51,370 bases of DNA, taken from an uncultured Methylococcaceae bacterium (GTDB lineage Bacteria; Pseudomonadota; Gammaproteobacteria; Methylococcales; Methylomonadaceae). The notes beneath the pieces are model-generated. The model was not told the DNA's origin. It did no database searches and was given only the letters and a program-made list of their open reading frames with translations. How positions within the stretch are numbered: the first letter of the stretch is position 1; every line of letters begins with the position of its first letter. The DNA lies in the NCBI GenBank assembly GCA_913056195.1, contig CAJXMF010000014.1, positions 1 to 51,370 on the forward strand, in the 5' to 3' direction. Position numbers and translations under genes: made by a program. Shown piece after piece: positions 1 to 9,524 of the stretch.

Positions 1-150
1 CTAATATATGGTTAAAGCTTAACTTTAATTCATTATAAATTTCTTATTATTCAAAGACATGCTTCACCACTGGTAGCAGCATTATTGGCTGACCCCTTGA
101 TTTTTGCTTGATTTTTTCGAGGAACGAGCGTGAGTTTACCGGGTCCGAAT
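1..150. other. no gene recognised (window edge)
   Basis: AT-rich left edge, downstream of the minus-strand brnTA pair. No reading frame, tRNA or clear terminator hairpin could be supported here. It may hold the end of a feature lying outside the window. Confidence 0.4.
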
Positions 151-381
151 TTATGCTTTTGTTGTGCCTTTATTGCTTAGTTGACTTGAGATTTCAATGT
201 CCTTTTTTAGCAGCGAATTAATGACCTGATTAAGTGAGAACTCTTGCCCATTAGCTTTAAGCTTTTCCATAAAAAACGCTTTTACCTCTTTATCAAGGTA
301 AATTGGTATATCAAGCTCCTCAAGAGGCCTATAGAACTTCCCTTGCTCTGCACCACTAAAATCATATTCATCTTTCATCAT
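151..381 (-). CDS. brnA: BrnA-type antitoxin (ribbon-helix-helix)
   Basis: 76-residue protein encoded directly behind a BrnT-like toxin, overlapping it by 4 bases. BrnA antitoxins bind and neutralise the BrnT ribonuclease and repress their own operon through a C-terminal ribbon-helix-helix fold. Visible here are an N-terminal part rich in acidic and aromatic residues, then the segment IPIYLDKEVKAFFMEKL and the helix FSLNQVINSLLKKDIE (about residues 48-63), which fit an RHH strand-helix-helix. The toxin-first order on the minus strand is the usual brnT-brnA order. The family call rests mainly on partner and size, since the RHH fold is poorly conserved in sequence. A CopG-like antitoxin of another subfamily is the alternative. 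Confidence 0.75.
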   Translation of the reverse strand: MMKDEYDFSGAEQGKFYRPLEELDIPIYLDKEVKAFFMEKLKANGQEFSLNQVINSLLKKDIEISSQLSNKGTTKA

Positions 382-668
382 GGATGCCTTCTTTGATATT
401 CTTTGCTTTCATTTTTAGTGGCTTTACGAGCACTGATAATTCCCACAAGCTCTACGCCACCTTGATCTTTGAATGTATGTACTACGACGAGTATAACCTC
501 ATTCATTGATTTTCCAAGCAATAACCATCTATCTTCATCCTCTGAGTGCTCCTCATCATATTTATTCAGCGCATATGGATCAGAGAAAACATATGATGCT
601 TGCTCGAATGTAATATCATGCTTCTGAATATTTATTGCTTCTTTTTTTGGATCCCACTCAAATTTCAT
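378..668 (-). CDS. brnT: BrnT family toxin (DUF497 ribonuclease)
   Basis: 96-residue protein opening with MKFEWDPKKEAINIQKHDI, the hallmark start of the DUF497/BrnT family (F-x-W-D-x-x-K...N..KHG/D). The family's FEQA...F.D segment follows, then a D-E-D-R-W-LLLG stretch and a C-terminal IISARKATKNESKEYQ, matching the conserved R-x-A-(T/S)-x-x-E-R/K-x-x-Y end. BrnT toxins are RelE-like ribonucleases that halt translation until BrnA neutralises them. The length is normal and there are no interruptions, so the module looks intact. It is the first gene of the pair, and transcription of both is presumably repressed by the BrnTA complex. The region upstream (669-734) would hold the operator. Confidence 0.88.
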   Translation of the reverse strand: MKFEWDPKKEAINIQKHDITFEQASYVFSDPYALNKYDEEHSEDEDRWLLLGKSMNEVILVVVHTFKDQGGVELVGIISARKATKNESKEYQRRHP

Positions 669-734
669 CCTTTATATTCCATGATTGAATCTCGAGCATG
701 ATTGTGAGGCATAACATCGTGTAGCTAAAAAACC

Positions 735-1244
735 CTATTGCTTATGATGCATATTATGCCCCGGAATGGCATGGCGCGAGTGGTCAGTTAGCTGAGCGTC
801 AAACCATTTATGAATGGCTTTTATCAATTTCGCATTATCGGTTGAATAATCAATTTCCGCTCCGTTAGGCAGCTCCTTATACACAATTTTAATTTGCCCC
901 GGTTGCGCGGCTCTCAATTCAGATAACCCCGGCATCGCCTCGCCATGAATTTTTGCCGGGTCAGAAAAATCGCCTTGCATAAACTCTTGTGAAATTTTTG
1001 ACAAATGCTCGCGAATAAATTTGATTTGTTCGATATTGGAACTGTCTTTAGCGATAACCTGTTGCACACCACCTTTTTTTGTTTTAGAGAAAACATGGGT
1101 GGTTTGTTCTAAATTAAAGGGCATAACATGAGCGCCACGTTGTGCAACTTTATCGAGTCGTTGTTCGCTGGCTTTTTCCAGGGCTTGAGCGGAAACGCTT
1201 ACTGAGCAAGCGATTAAGAGCGATGCTACGGTTGAATATTTCAT
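735..1244 (-). CDS. exported protein of unknown function
   Basis: 169 residues with a clear Sec signal peptide (MKYSTVASLLIACSVSVSAQA, cleavage likely after SAQA near residue 22). The mature part is soluble, contains no cysteine, ends in a His-rich tail (GHNMHHKQ), and includes the motif RGAHVMPFNLEQTTHVFSK. Proteins with this RGxHVMPF..E.T.H.F pattern occur in proteobacteria and as far as I recall have no established function. The start is supported by AGGAAA about 7 bases upstream. The gene lies 47 bases behind trpC on the same strand, so read-through from the trp operon is possible. Nothing in the protein suggests a role in tryptophan synthesis. Confidence 0.8.
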   Translation of the reverse strand: MKYSTVASLLIACSVSVSAQALEKASEQRLDKVAQRGAHVMPFNLEQTTHVFSKTKKGGVQQVIAKDSSNIEQIKFIREHLSKISQEFMQGDFSDPAKIHGEAMPGLSELRAAQPGQIKIVYKELPNGAEIDYSTDNAKLIKAIHKWFDAQLTDHSRHAIPGHNMHHKQ

Positions 1245-1291
1245 TATCGATTTCCTTTTTTGGGGGAGTCAAATCCAAAACCTGCCTGACG

Positions 1292-2089
1292 TTAAAAAAA
1301 CAATTCCCGCATTTTTTGACCGGGTGAAGGGGCGCGCATAAACGATTCGCCCACCAAAAAGGTGTAAATGCCGTGTTCGGTCATCAATGCAATATCCTCT
1401 TTACTGTGGATACCGCTTTCGGTGACCAGCAGGCGATCGTTTGGAAAGGCGTCGAGTAATGTCAGCGTGGTTTCCAGTCGGGTTTCAAAGCTGCGTAAAT
1501 CGCGATTATTGACGCCGACCAACGGCGTTTTGAGCGTTAGTGCACGGCTCATTTCGTCCGCATCGTGCACTTCCACCAAAACATCCATGCCTAATTCCTG
1601 AGCTGTGTCTTCAAGTTCCTGCATTTGCGCATCGCTCAAGGCGGCAACGATCAGCAAAATACAATCGGCACCCAGCGCACGCGCTTCAAACACTTGATAA
1701 GGATCAATCATAAAATCCTTGCGCAATACCGGCAATGGACAGCGTTCGCGCACCATTTGCAGATATACTTCCGAACCCTGGAAATAGGTTTTATCGGTCA
1801 GAACCGATAAACAGGTGGCGCCATTCATGGCGTAATCCTGTGCAATCTCGACCGGTTTGAAATCTTCCCGAATCACGCCTTTACTGGGCGAGGCTTTTTT
1901 GATTTCAGCAATCACAGCAGGCTGTTGCTTTTCGGCCTGGCTTTTCAAGGCGCGGTAAAAACCGCGCGGCCCTTCAATGCCGGCGGCGATTTCCTGCAGC
2001 ATGTCTTGCGAAACATTTTGTTTGCGGGTGGCGACTTCGTCCTGCTTGGTCGCCAGAATCTTTTTTAAAATATCGGGAGTATCCGTCAT
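1292..2089 (-). CDS. trpC: indole-3-glycerol phosphate synthase
   Basis: 265 residues, full length for monofunctional TrpC. It converts carboxyphenylamino-deoxyribulose phosphate to indole-3-glycerol phosphate in the cytosol. The (beta/alpha)8 barrel signature motifs are present: [15 protein letters not shown] (catalytic Lys region, about residues 59-73), the second-lysine region [25 protein letters not shown], and the phosphate-binding ESGI and FLVGESFM near the end. Last gene of trpEGDC, starting 6 bases after the trpD stop. There is no fusion to TrpF, which is not in the window. Confidence 0.97.
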   Translation of the reverse strand: MTDTPDILKKILATKQDEVATRKQNVSQDMLQEIAAGIEGPRGFYRALKSQAEKQQPAVIAEIKKASPSKGVIREDFKPVEIAQDYAMNGATCLSVLTDKTYFQGSEVYLQMVRERCPLPVLRKDFMIDPYQVFEARALGADCILLIVAALSDAQMQELEDTAQELGMDVLVEVHDADEMSRALTLKTPLVGVNNRDLRSFETRLETTLTLLDAFPNDRLLVTESGIHSKEDIALMTEHGIYTFLVGESFMRAPSPGQKMRELFF

Positions 2090-2095
2090 AAGCTT

Positions 2096-3190
2096 TTAGT
2101 CTTCAGATGATTTGACCGAATTATCGGCACTTTTCTGTTTTCGAGGTTTTCTTGGTTTTTTCTCGGGCTTTGGTGCCGGCGACCAGTTAATCAGGGCCTC
2201 AAATTTTTGTAAGGCCAGGCCTTCGTCCAACATCGCTTTAGCCATCGCGATGCCCGCTTTCAAATTATCGGCCAGATCGGCCGCATAAATCGCAGCGCCG
2301 GCATTCAGCAATACGATATCACGGGCCGGCCCCGGTTGGTTATTGAATACCTGCCGAATAATGTTCAGGCTGTCTTCTGCATGCGCTACCGCCAGTGTAT
2401 CGAGCGGGCTGCGCTGTAAACCAAATTCTTCCGGCCGGATAGTGTATTCACGAATGCGGCCATCTTTGAGTTCTGCAATATGGCTGTGCGAGGCAATACT
2501 CAGTTCATCCAGGCCATCATAGGCATTGACCACCAGGACATGGCGACTGCCGAGTTTTTGCAGCACTTCTGCCATCGGCCGCAGCCATTTTTTATCAAAC
2601 ACACCGATCAACTGATGAGCGGCATTGGCTGGGTTAGCCAAGGGGCCGAGCAGGTTGAAAACGGTTCTGACGCCCATTTCCTTACGCGGGCCAATCGCAT
2701 GTTTCATGGCGCTGTGGTGTTTGGGCGCAAACAGAAAACCGACACCGATATCCTCTACGCATTGCGCCACCTGCGCGGCGGTCAAATCCAGGTTGACCCC
2801 CGCCGCTTCCAGCACATCAGCACTGCCGCAACGACTGGACACCGAGCGACTGCCATGCTTGGCTACTTTCCCCCCCGCTGCCGCGACCACAAAAGCGCTG
2901 GCGGTAGAGATGTTGAAGGTATTGGCACCATCGCCGCCGGTACCACAGGTGTCGATGACATGCTCACCGGTCACCGGCACCGGCGTCACCAGTTCACGCA
3001 TGACGTCCACTGCCGCGGTAATTTCCTCGACCGTTTCCCCTTTCACCCGCAACGCAATCAGAAAGCCTGCGATCTGGGCATCGCTGGCCTGCCCGGTCAT
3101 AATCTGATGCATGACATGATGCATTTGCTGGCGGTTTAAATTCTGTTTGTCCAGGAGCAGCCCAATCGCCTGCGGTAAACTGATGTCCAT
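2096..3190 (-). CDS. trpD: anthranilate phosphoribosyltransferase
   Basis: 364 residues. Transfers phosphoribose from PRPP to anthranilate. The glycine-rich PRPP site [17 protein letters not shown] is intact (about residues 80-96), with [19 protein letters not shown] and [19 protein letters not shown] following. The start codon overlaps the trpG stop in a TAATG arrangement. The core is normal, but the last 25 or so residues form a Lys/Pro/Arg/Ser-rich tail ([20 protein letters not shown] and onward) beyond the usual TrpD end (about 340 residues). It is probably disordered and of unknown purpose. Confidence 0.97.
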   Translation of the reverse strand: MDISLPQAIGLLLDKQNLNRQQMHHVMHQIMTGQASDAQIAGFLIALRVKGETVEEITAAVDVMRELVTPVPVTGEHVIDTCGTGGDGANTFNISTASAFVVAAAGGKVAKHGSRSVSSRCGSADVLEAAGVNLDLTAAQVAQCVEDIGVGFLFAPKHHSAMKHAIGPRKEMGVRTVFNLLGPLANPANAAHQLIGVFDKKWLRPMAEVLQKLGSRHVLVVNAYDGLDELSIASHSHIAELKDGRIREYTIRPEEFGLQRSPLDTLAVAHAEDSLNIIRQVFNNQPGPARDIVLLNAGAAIYAADLADNLKAGIAMAKAMLDEGLALQKFEALINWSPAPKPEKKPRKPRKQKSADNSVKSSED

Positions 3191-3780
3191 TAGCGTTCCA
3201 GAAAGTTTTTCAGTAAATCATGACCATGGTCGGTCAAAATGGATTCGGGGTGAAACTGCACGCCTTCAACATCCAGCGTTTTATGTCGAACGCCCATGAT
3301 TTCATCCTGTTGGCCCTGTTTATCCTGCGTCCAGGCGGTGACTTCCAGGCAATCCGGCAAACTGGCCTGATCGATAACCAGCGAATGATAACGGGTGGCA
3401 ATAAAAGGATTGCTCAAGCCTTTGAATACCCCGGTATTTTTATGATAAACGGGCGATGTCTTGCCATGCATAATTTCCTTGGCATGAATGATCTTACCGC
3501 CAAACGCATGGCCAATGCTTTGATGCCCCAGACAGACGCCAAGAATCGGCAGTTTTCCGGCAAATTCCAGAATTGCCGCAACCGAAATTCCGGCTTCTTT
3601 AGGCGTACAAGGCCCTGGCGAAATTACCAGCTTGTCGGGCCGCATGGCGGCGATTTCATCCAGCGTGACCTCATCATTGCGAACTACGGTCACATCCGCG
3701 CCCAATTCGCCAAAGTATTGCACCAGGTTGTAGGTGAATGAATCGTAATTATCAATCATCACCAATTTAACCGCACTCAT
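3190..3780 (-). CDS. trpG: anthranilate synthase, glutamine amidotransferase subunit
   Basis: 196 residues, class-I glutamine amidotransferase that feeds ammonia to TrpE. Triad visible: C83 in [10 protein letters not shown], and H177 and E179 in VQFHPES. N-terminal [15 protein letters not shown] is the TrpG/PabA signature. The start overlaps the trpE stop by 4 bases (ATGA) and the stop overlaps trpD, so translational coupling is likely. It may double as PabA for folate synthesis, as in many bacteria; no separate pabA is seen here. Confidence 0.96.
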   Translation of the reverse strand: MSAVKLVMIDNYDSFTYNLVQYFGELGADVTVVRNDEVTLDEIAAMRPDKLVISPGPCTPKEAGISVAAILEFAGKLPILGVCLGHQSIGHAFGGKIIHAKEIMHGKTSPVYHKNTGVFKGLSNPFIATRYHSLVIDQASLPDCLEVTAWTQDKQGQQDEIMGVRHKTLDVEGVQFHPESILTDHGHDLLKNFLER

Positions 3781-5264
3781 GTTTGTTCTCCTTCCAGTCC
3801 GGCCTCAGCCATACTGACAGCCCGAAAAATCGCCCGACCCTTGTTCATTGTTTCATCCCATTCATTACGGGGAACAGAATCATAAACGATGCCTGCACCC
3901 GCTTGAATATGCAAGGTTTTGTTTTTGATGACAGCGGTACGAATAGCAATCGCGGTATCCAGATTACCCGACCAGGAAATATAGCCGATGGCACCGGAAT
4001 AAACGCCGCGCTTAACCGGCTCTAACTCATCAATAATCTCCATCGCCCGGATTTTAGGTGCACCGCTGACGGTACCGGCCGGGAAAGTCGCCGCCAGAAC
4101 ATCAAAGGCATCTTTGCCTTCAGCCAGCTCACCGGTAACATTCGAGACAATGTGCATCACATGTGAATAGCGCTCGACAATCATTTTATCGGTCAATTTA
4201 ACGCTGCCGATTTTAGCCACCCGACCGGTATCATTGCGGCCCAGGTCAATCAACATCAAATGTTCGGCCAGCTCTTTCGGGTCGGCCAACAAATCCTGTT
4301 CCAGCGCTTTGTCCTGTTCGGGCGTACCCCCCCGTGGCCGTGTGCCGGCAATCGGCCTGACCGTGACCTGATTGTCTTCCAGCCGCACCAGAATTTCAGG
4401 CGATGAACCGACAATGTGAAAATCATCCAGATTCAGATAATACATATAAGGAGAAGGATTCAAACAACGCAGCGCGCGATACAGATTCAACGGCGACGCC
4501 GAATAGGGAATCGACAATCGCTGTGATAACACAACCTGCATAATATCACCGGCGACGATATAGTCTTTGGCCTTTAATACCGCCTGTTCAAAACCTTGCT
4601 GAGTAAAACCGGAGACAAAATCGTTCTCGGAAACAGTTTTGGGCGCCGTCTGTTCATCCGGCTGCGCCTTCAGGTTTTTCAATTGATCGGCCAGCGCGTT
4701 CAAGCGCGCAACAGCATCTTCATAGGCCTGAGGCTGGGCGGGGTCGGCATGGGTCAAGAGCAGGGATCGACCGGACAGATTATCAAACACCAGCATTTCT
4801 TCCGAGACCATCAATAAGATATCGGGCGTGCCAATCGGATCCGGTTTTTGGCGCGGCTGCAGGCGTTTTTCAATATAGGCGATGGTTTCATAGCCAAAAT
4901 AGCCCACCAGGCCGCCATTGAAGCGTGGCAAGCCGTCAATATCCGGCACCTTGTACTGCTGCCTGAATTGCTCGACCCAGTGTAACGGCTGTGGATGCTC
5001 CAGGCTTTGCGTAACCTGGCCGTCTTCGATTTGCGTAATCTGATGACCTGTCACCTGAATGCGTGTTTTACACGGCAAACCAATAATGGAGTAGCGCCCC
5101 CATTGTTCACCGCCATGTACTGATTCAAACAAATAAGAATACGGCCCATCGGCCAGTTTTAAATAGGCACTGAGCGGCGTGTCCAGATCAGCGAGAACCT
5201 CCCGGCATACCGGAATACGGTTAAATCCCTGCCGGGCGTAATCATCGAATTGTTCGGGTGTCAT
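3777..5264 (-). CDS. trpE: anthranilate synthase component I
   Basis: 495 residues, chorismate-utilising enzyme making anthranilate from chorismate and TrpG-derived ammonia. The tryptophan feedback site is recognisable as LFES (residues 45-48) in [19 protein letters not shown]. The C-terminal catalytic domain carries [42 protein letters not shown] and [18 protein letters not shown]. First gene of trpEGDC. A short upstream gap with a TATAAT -10 gives a leader of roughly 40 bases, too short for a leader-peptide attenuator. PabB is the paralogue to exclude; the LFES site and the operon argue for TrpE. Confidence 0.97.
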   Translation of the reverse strand: MTPEQFDDYARQGFNRIPVCREVLADLDTPLSAYLKLADGPYSYLFESVHGGEQWGRYSIIGLPCKTRIQVTGHQITQIEDGQVTQSLEHPQPLHWVEQFRQQYKVPDIDGLPRFNGGLVGYFGYETIAYIEKRLQPRQKPDPIGTPDILLMVSEEMLVFDNLSGRSLLLTHADPAQPQAYEDAVARLNALADQLKNLKAQPDEQTAPKTVSENDFVSGFTQQGFEQAVLKAKDYIVAGDIMQVVLSQRLSIPYSASPLNLYRALRCLNPSPYMYYLNLDDFHIVGSSPEILVRLEDNQVTVRPIAGTRPRGGTPEQDKALEQDLLADPKELAEHLMLIDLGRNDTGRVAKIGSVKLTDKMIVERYSHVMHIVSNVTGELAEGKDAFDVLAATFPAGTVSGAPKIRAMEIIDELEPVKRGVYSGAIGYISWSGNLDTAIAIRTAVIKNKTLHIQAGAGIVYDSVPRNEWDETMNKGRAIFRAVSMAEAGLEGEQT

Positions 5265-5310
5265 CGTATTTCAAAGCCTTCGGCCAGTTTTGCGGCATAT
5301 AAAATCTGGC

Positions 5311-5316
5311 ATTATA
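5311..5316 (-). promoter_or_regulatory. trpE -10 box (TATAAT)
   Basis: The minus strand reads a perfect TATAAT, placing a start site about 40 bases before the trpE ATG. The -35 at 17-base spacing (TCGCTG) is poor, so an activator or an extended contact may be needed. The region between trpE and the divergent FAH-family gene is only 131 bases. For the plus-strand gene, TAAAAT at 5363-5368 is the only -10-like hexamer. Confidence 0.45.
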
Positions 5317-5395
5317 GCGTATTGTCTTTTTTTCAGCGATGCTCAGCGCACAGCAAATCCGCTAAAATAGACCGTTTTAACCGGACAAATGCCCT

Positions 5396-6253
5396 ATGAA
5401 GCTGGCGACTTTTCAATTTCAACAGACCACACATATCGGTGCCGTACTCGACCAAACCGTTGTCGATGCCGCCGCCGACCCGACATTACCCGAAAACATG
5501 ATCGACTTTTTAGCGCAGGGCGATGCCGCCCTGAATCGCTTGCAAAGCCTGATCAACAGCGGGAAACAGCGGATTCCACTTGAGCAGGTCAGGTTACTGG
5601 CACCCATTCCACGACCCGGAAAATTGTTAGGCATCAGCCTCAATTATGCCGATCACATTGGTGAAACCGGACTGGGAAAGCCCGACTACCCCACCTTCTT
5701 TACCAAACAAAGCAGTGCCGTCATCGGCCAAAACACGGCGATTGAAATTCCTGTCGTGTCTGAAAAAGTCGATTATGAGGGTGAGCTGGCCTTTGTTATC
5801 GGCAAACGCTGCAAACATGTACCGCTGACCGCGGCCGCCGATGTCATTGCCGGATTTACCATCGTCAATGATGTCTCGGTACGTGACTGGCAAATCCGTT
5901 CGCCGACCTGGATGCTCGGCAAATCCTTCGATACCCACGCCCCAATGGGGCCGTGGCTGGTCACCCGCGATGAAATTGAAGATCCGCATAATCTGCAGCT
6001 TGAAACCTGGGTTGATAATGAACGTCGGCAATGCGCGAATAGCGGACAGATGATTTTTAATTGCTATGAAATGATCGCCTATTTGAGCCAGGCCATGACC
6101 TTGGAGCCCGGTGATGTTATCGCAACCGGCACACCGGCCGGTGTCGGCGTAAAAATGCAACCCCGCGGTTATTTAAAAGCCGGCCAGACGGTTCGTATTG
6201 AAATCGAAAAAATCGGTTGTTTATCCAATCCTGTACAGGAGGAAATCGTTTAA
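5396..6253 (+). CDS. fumarylacetoacetate hydrolase family protein
   Basis: 285 residues, normal length for the FAH/YcgM superfamily. These enzymes hydrolyse or decarboxylate C-C bonds of 2-oxo or 2-hydroxydienoate compounds, using a divalent metal. Metal ligands are visible as E128 and E130 (DYEGELAFVIGKR) and D159 (IVNDVSVRDWQ). Other family motifs are LLGISLNYADHIGE, FTKQSSAVIG, TWMLGKSFDTHAPMGPW and VIATGTPAGVG. A small N-terminal domain of about 65 residues precedes the fold. It stands alone, divergent from trpE, with no aromatic-degradation partners, so the substrate cannot be assigned. Oxaloacetate decarboxylase/tautomerase-type housekeeping is possible. Confidence 0.88.
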   Translation: MKLATFQFQQTTHIGAVLDQTVVDAAADPTLPENMIDFLAQGDAALNRLQSLINSGKQRIPLEQVRLLAPIPRPGKLLGISLNYADHIGETGLGKPDYPTFFTKQSSAVIGQNTAIEIPVVSEKVDYEGELAFVIGKRCKHVPLTAAADVIAGFTIVNDVSVRDWQIRSPTWMLGKSFDTHAPMGPWLVTRDEIEDPHNLQLETWVDNERRQCANSGQMIFNCYEMIAYLSQAMTLEPGDVIATGTPAGVGVKMQPRGYLKAGQTVRIEIEKIGCLSNPVQEEIV

Positions 6254-6339
6254 TTAAACACCGTTCAGTTTTGATTCATCAGACCTCCTCTATGCTGTAA
6301 CCACAGTGAAACAAGCTGGAAACAGCTAAGGAGGACGCC

Positions 6340-6828
6340 ATGAAAGTTTTATTATTTGCCTTGGCCTTTTTAACCATCCCGGTTGGATGCGCGGCCGATA
6401 ACTATCGCTACCGCCATCATAACCATCATAATGATAGTGATGACTACAACGATCGTCACACGTCGTGGAATCAAATCGACCACCGCCTGGCGCGACAATA
6501 CCATCGCATCGAAGAAGGCCTTGAGCATGGCCGTTTAAATCCGCACCAGGCGCATCAATTATCCAGGAAATTACGCCGACTGGAAGACCATATCGACGAT
6601 TTACGCTATCAAAATCGCTGGGGACATGGCCAAAAACGACGCATTCTGGAACGTCTGGAGCATAACCAATACAAAATTGAAAAATATTGGCATCGTAACC
6701 GACAAAATCGTCGTTATCAGCGCAGGTCTTATGGTACCGGCAATTACAGACCCAATGTGTATTTGGACAACAGCGTAATCCGTTGGTCAAACGGCACTTC
6801 TTTCGGCCACATTTATTTCGGATTTTAA
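6340..6828 (+). CDS. secreted basic His/Arg-rich protein, unknown function
   Basis: 162 residues with an N-terminal hydrophobic signal (MKVLLFALAFLTIPVGCAA). The VGC could be a poor lipobox, but cleavage after GCAA by signal peptidase I is equally likely. The mature start is very rich in His, Asn, Arg and Asp (YRYRHHNHHNDSDDYNDRH). Then comes a helical part with the repeated charge pattern HRLARQYHRIEEGLEHGRLN, containing an E.G...G.L...QA..L..(K/E) motif seen in small periplasmic proteins. The C-terminal domain is Tyr/Asn-rich. A good SD (AAGGAGG) sits 9 bases upstream. Periplasmic metal or nucleic-acid binding is conceivable from composition only. Confidence 0.75.
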   Translation: MKVLLFALAFLTIPVGCAADNYRYRHHNHHNDSDDYNDRHTSWNQIDHRLARQYHRIEEGLEHGRLNPHQAHQLSRKLRRLEDHIDDLRYQNRWGHGQKRRILERLEHNQYKIEKYWHRNRQNRRYQRRSYGTGNYRPNVYLDNSVIRWSNGTSFGHIYFGF

Positions 6829-6840
6829 TCTACCCGACTC

Positions 6841-6895
6841 GCATCCTGACTCAGTCCTTAAAGCCTTGTGAACATAAAAGGTTGAGTCAGGATGC
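6841..6895. terminator. 13-bp inverted repeat between convergent genes
   Basis: GCATCCTGACTCA (6841-6853) is perfectly complementary to TGAGTCAGGATGC (6883-6895), with a 29-base loop. It lies in the 58-base gap between the plus-strand basic protein and the minus-strand GGDEF/EAL gene; the right arm covers that gene's stop codon. There is no adjacent T-run, so it may be a transcript-end stabilising stem, not a classical intrinsic terminator. Confidence 0.5.
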
Positions 6896-8740
6896 CGCTG
6901 CATTTTGCTTTAAACGCTGTTCAAAATCCTGTGCCGACACAGGCGGCGAAAAATAATAACCTTGTAATAAATCACACCCTTCATCGGCCAAAAAATCAAG
7001 TTGTGCCTGAGTTTCAACCCCTTCTGCGATCACAGCGAGCTGCAGACTGTGCCCCATGCTGATAATGGTTTTTGCGATAATCATATCGTTCTTATCTTCC
7101 GGAATATCCTTAACGAAAGAACGGTCAATTTTTAACGTGGAGATGGGCAGGCTTTTAAGTTGTGCCAGCGATGAATGGCCGGTACCAAAATCGTCCATGG
7201 AAATCTTGATGCCCAGCGTTTTAAGGGAATTGATTTCAGTTAAATCCAGTTGCTGCATAATCAGACTTTCGGTGACCTCCAGTTCCAATTGCGACACCGG
7301 AAAACCTAATTCATTTAACTTTCTTTGTACCTTTTCAGCAAACCCCGGTACCAATTGTTTGACCGACAAATTAATGGCCAAAATAAATTTAGGCCATCCC
7401 GCCTGCCACCAGCTCAAACATTGCCGACATGCCATGTCGATGACCTGCCAGCCAAGCGCCTCAATCAACCCGGACTGTTCGGCTGCCGGAATAAACTCCA
7501 CTGGCGAAACCACTGTCCCGTCAGGCTTTATCCAGCGCACCAGCGCTTCGGCACCCACCAGTTCATTGGAGCAGGTGTACTGAGGTTGATAATAAACCTG
7601 GAATTCGGCATTTTCTAAAGCCTGCCGCAAACTTGAAACCAGCTCCAGACGTTGTTTTGCCTGTATCGTCAAATCGTGCTGATAAAGACAATATTGCCCC
7701 ACACCTTCCGCTTTTGCCTTAAACATGGCCGTATTCGCGTTGCGCAGCAGATCAATATAATTTTCACTATCGTCAGGATAGATACTGACACCCATACTGG
7801 CCGACAACAAAAAATCAGCCTGCGCATATCGATAACGTTGAGTCAATGCATGCTGAATTTTCTGACACACTGTCTCAACCTGGACTTTATTTTCAATGCC
7901 CTCCAGCAAAATAGCGAATTCATTCCCTCCTGATCGGGCAAAAAAGACATCGTCCCCCAAAACTCTCGTGATTTGCTGACACACATACACAATCAATTGA
8001 TCGCCGGCTTCATAGCCTTGCAGCTCATTGATGTCTTTAAACCGATCTAAATCAAGCAATAAAAGCGCCAGTTTTTGCTTTTTTGGCCGAGCGTGTTCGA
8101 TACATTTTTCAAGCCGCAACAGCAAACTATGTCGATTAGGCCGCTGGGTCAGATGATCCTGATAAAACGATTGCCACAACCTTTCTTGTTCTTTTTGCCG
8201 CTTGATGACAACACCAGCAACAGCCGCACAGGTTTCCAAAACCTTTTTTTGAAACAATGAAGGTGCCCTTTCTTCCAAATGTGATAAAGCAAATGAACCC
8301 ACCACATCTTGATCAAGGTAAATAGGATTTGACCAACAAGCCGCAATATTGAAGTTTATGGCAAATAAGCGAAAGGCTTCGCCTTGCCAGCGAATATCAT
8401 TTTTCGTCGATGCAACATATTGTGGTGCTTTCTTAAATACCGCCGTGCCACAGCTCCCTGCCTGAGGCCCCGGCTGCAAACCACAAAGTTGATTGACCGC
8501 ATCAGGCGGCACTGATGGTGCGGCAACCACGTTGAGTGCGTTTTTTTCATCGTTGAACAACATGACTGAGGCCAAAGAGTCGGTTACCAATTTTTCAGCC
8601 AGCAAACACAAATCATCTAAAACAGCTTCAAAATGAATCTCTGTCGCGGCTAATTGCCCCATAATGTCTCGTTGCAATGCCAACAAGGATTCAGCTTGTT
8701 GGCTACTGATTTCAGTATTCGTGGCTAAGGATGAGTCCAT
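6887..8740 (-). CDS. GAF-GGDEF-EAL cyclic-di-GMP signalling protein
   Basis: 617 residues and no membrane segment, so cytosolic. An N-terminal GAF sensor spans about residues 25-180 (SVMLFNDEKNALNVVAAPS; AGSCGTAVF; NPIYLDQDVVGSFALSH). The GGDEF domain (about 193-355) has the motif GGNEF at 271-275 instead of GGDEF, and lacks an RxxD inhibitory site just before it. The EAL domain (about 365-610) looks catalytic: EAL at 398-400, N457 region, E488, DDFGTGHSS at 516-524, K537, EGVET at 573-577 and QGYYFS at 593-598. Most likely a c-di-GMP phosphodiesterase tuned by a small ligand or redox state at GAF, with GGDEF weak or GTP-binding only. Monocistronic, with a 165-base upstream gap shared with hisB. 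Confidence 0.93.
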   Translation of the reverse strand: MDSSLATNTEISSQQAESLLALQRDIMGQLAATEIHFEAVLDDLCLLAEKLVTDSLASVMLFNDEKNALNVVAAPSVPPDAVNQLCGLQPGPQAGSCGTAVFKKAPQYVASTKNDIRWQGEAFRLFAINFNIAACWSNPIYLDQDVVGSFALSHLEERAPSLFQKKVLETCAAVAGVVIKRQKEQERLWQSFYQDHLTQRPNRHSLLLRLEKCIEHARPKKQKLALLLLDLDRFKDINELQGYEAGDQLIVYVCQQITRVLGDDVFFARSGGNEFAILLEGIENKVQVETVCQKIQHALTQRYRYAQADFLLSASMGVSIYPDDSENYIDLLRNANTAMFKAKAEGVGQYCLYQHDLTIQAKQRLELVSSLRQALENAEFQVYYQPQYTCSNELVGAEALVRWIKPDGTVVSPVEFIPAAEQSGLIEALGWQVIDMACRQCLSWWQAGWPKFILAINLSVKQLVPGFAEKVQRKLNELGFPVSQLELEVTESLIMQQLDLTEINSLKTLGIKISMDDFGTGHSSLAQLKSLPISTLKIDRSFVKDIPEDKNDMIIAKTIISMGHSLQLAVIAEGVETQAQLDFLADEGCDLLQGYYFSPPVSAQDFEQRLKQNAAAS

Positions 8741-8905
8741 ATTTGATGCGATTTGAAATGTTTGTTTTTAAACCATACAGATAAAGCTTTTCACTTGCAG
8801 ATGATTTTGTAACTATAAAGATAGACCATAACTGATAGATCCTGCAATTTGTTTTTAAATTTGTTTTTATGGCAAATTACCAGGCTTTAATTTACAATTC
8901 CTGCT

Positions 8906-9499
8906 ATGACTTCTCGTACAGCCGAAATTGAGCGCAACACGCTCGAAACACAAATCCGCATTGCCATTAATCTTGATGGTCAAGGCCGGTCTGATTTTGA
9001 AACTGGCGTGCCATTTTTAGACCATATGCTGGATCAAATCGCCCGTCATGGCCTGATCGACATGACGATTGTGGCAAAAGGTGATCTTGCAATCGACGCC
9101 CACCATACCGTTGAAGATATTGGTATTACGCTTGGCCAGGCATTTGCTAAAGCGCTGGGCGATAAAAAAGGCATTTTTCGTTATGGTCATGCCTATGTGC
9201 CGCTGGATGAATCCTTATCCCGCGTGGTCGTCGATTTTTCCGGGCGCCCAGGCTTGTTTTACCAGGTCGAATTCAAACGCGCTATGATTGGCCAATTCGA
9301 TGTTGATTTATTCCGCGAATTTTTCCAGGGCTTTGTCAATCATGCCGGCGTCGGCCTGCATATTGACAATTTAAAAGCCGGTAATGCCCATCATATTGCC
9401 GAAACTGTATTTAAAGCCTTTGGCCGCGCGGTTCGGCAGGCGATCACCCCTGACCCTCGGATGGCAGGCATCATGCCTTCCACTAAAGGATGTTTATAA
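8906..9499 (+). CDS. hisB: imidazoleglycerol-phosphate dehydratase
   Basis: 197 residues, the monofunctional IGPD form without the histidinol-phosphatase half found in enteric HisB. Sixth step of histidine synthesis. Manganese-binding His motifs are evident: [49 protein letters not shown], and [16 protein letters not shown] near the end. First gene of hisBHAFI. No convincing SD precedes the ATG, which suggests a short or leaderless transcript. The start is fixed by the conserved R-x-A-E-I-E-R-N-T N-terminus. Confidence 0.97.
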   Translation: MTSRTAEIERNTLETQIRIAINLDGQGRSDFETGVPFLDHMLDQIARHGLIDMTIVAKGDLAIDAHHTVEDIGITLGQAFAKALGDKKGIFRYGHAYVPLDESLSRVVVDFSGRPGLFYQVEFKRAMIGQFDVDLFREFFQGFVNHAGVGLHIDNLKAGNAHHIAETVFKAFGRAVRQAITPDPRMAGIMPSTKGCL

Positions 9500-9524
9500 C
9501 CTTAAAGACTTAACCCAACCAGCC

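Noticed and set aside
2480..3139. 219-residue plus-strand frame opposite trpD
   Set aside because: Antisense shadow of a conserved gene, with no recognisable domain and a His/Gly/Thr-heavy composition.
5265..5316. trp leader-peptide attenuator
   Set aside because: The leader is about 40 bases and has no Trp-codon run or competing hairpins.
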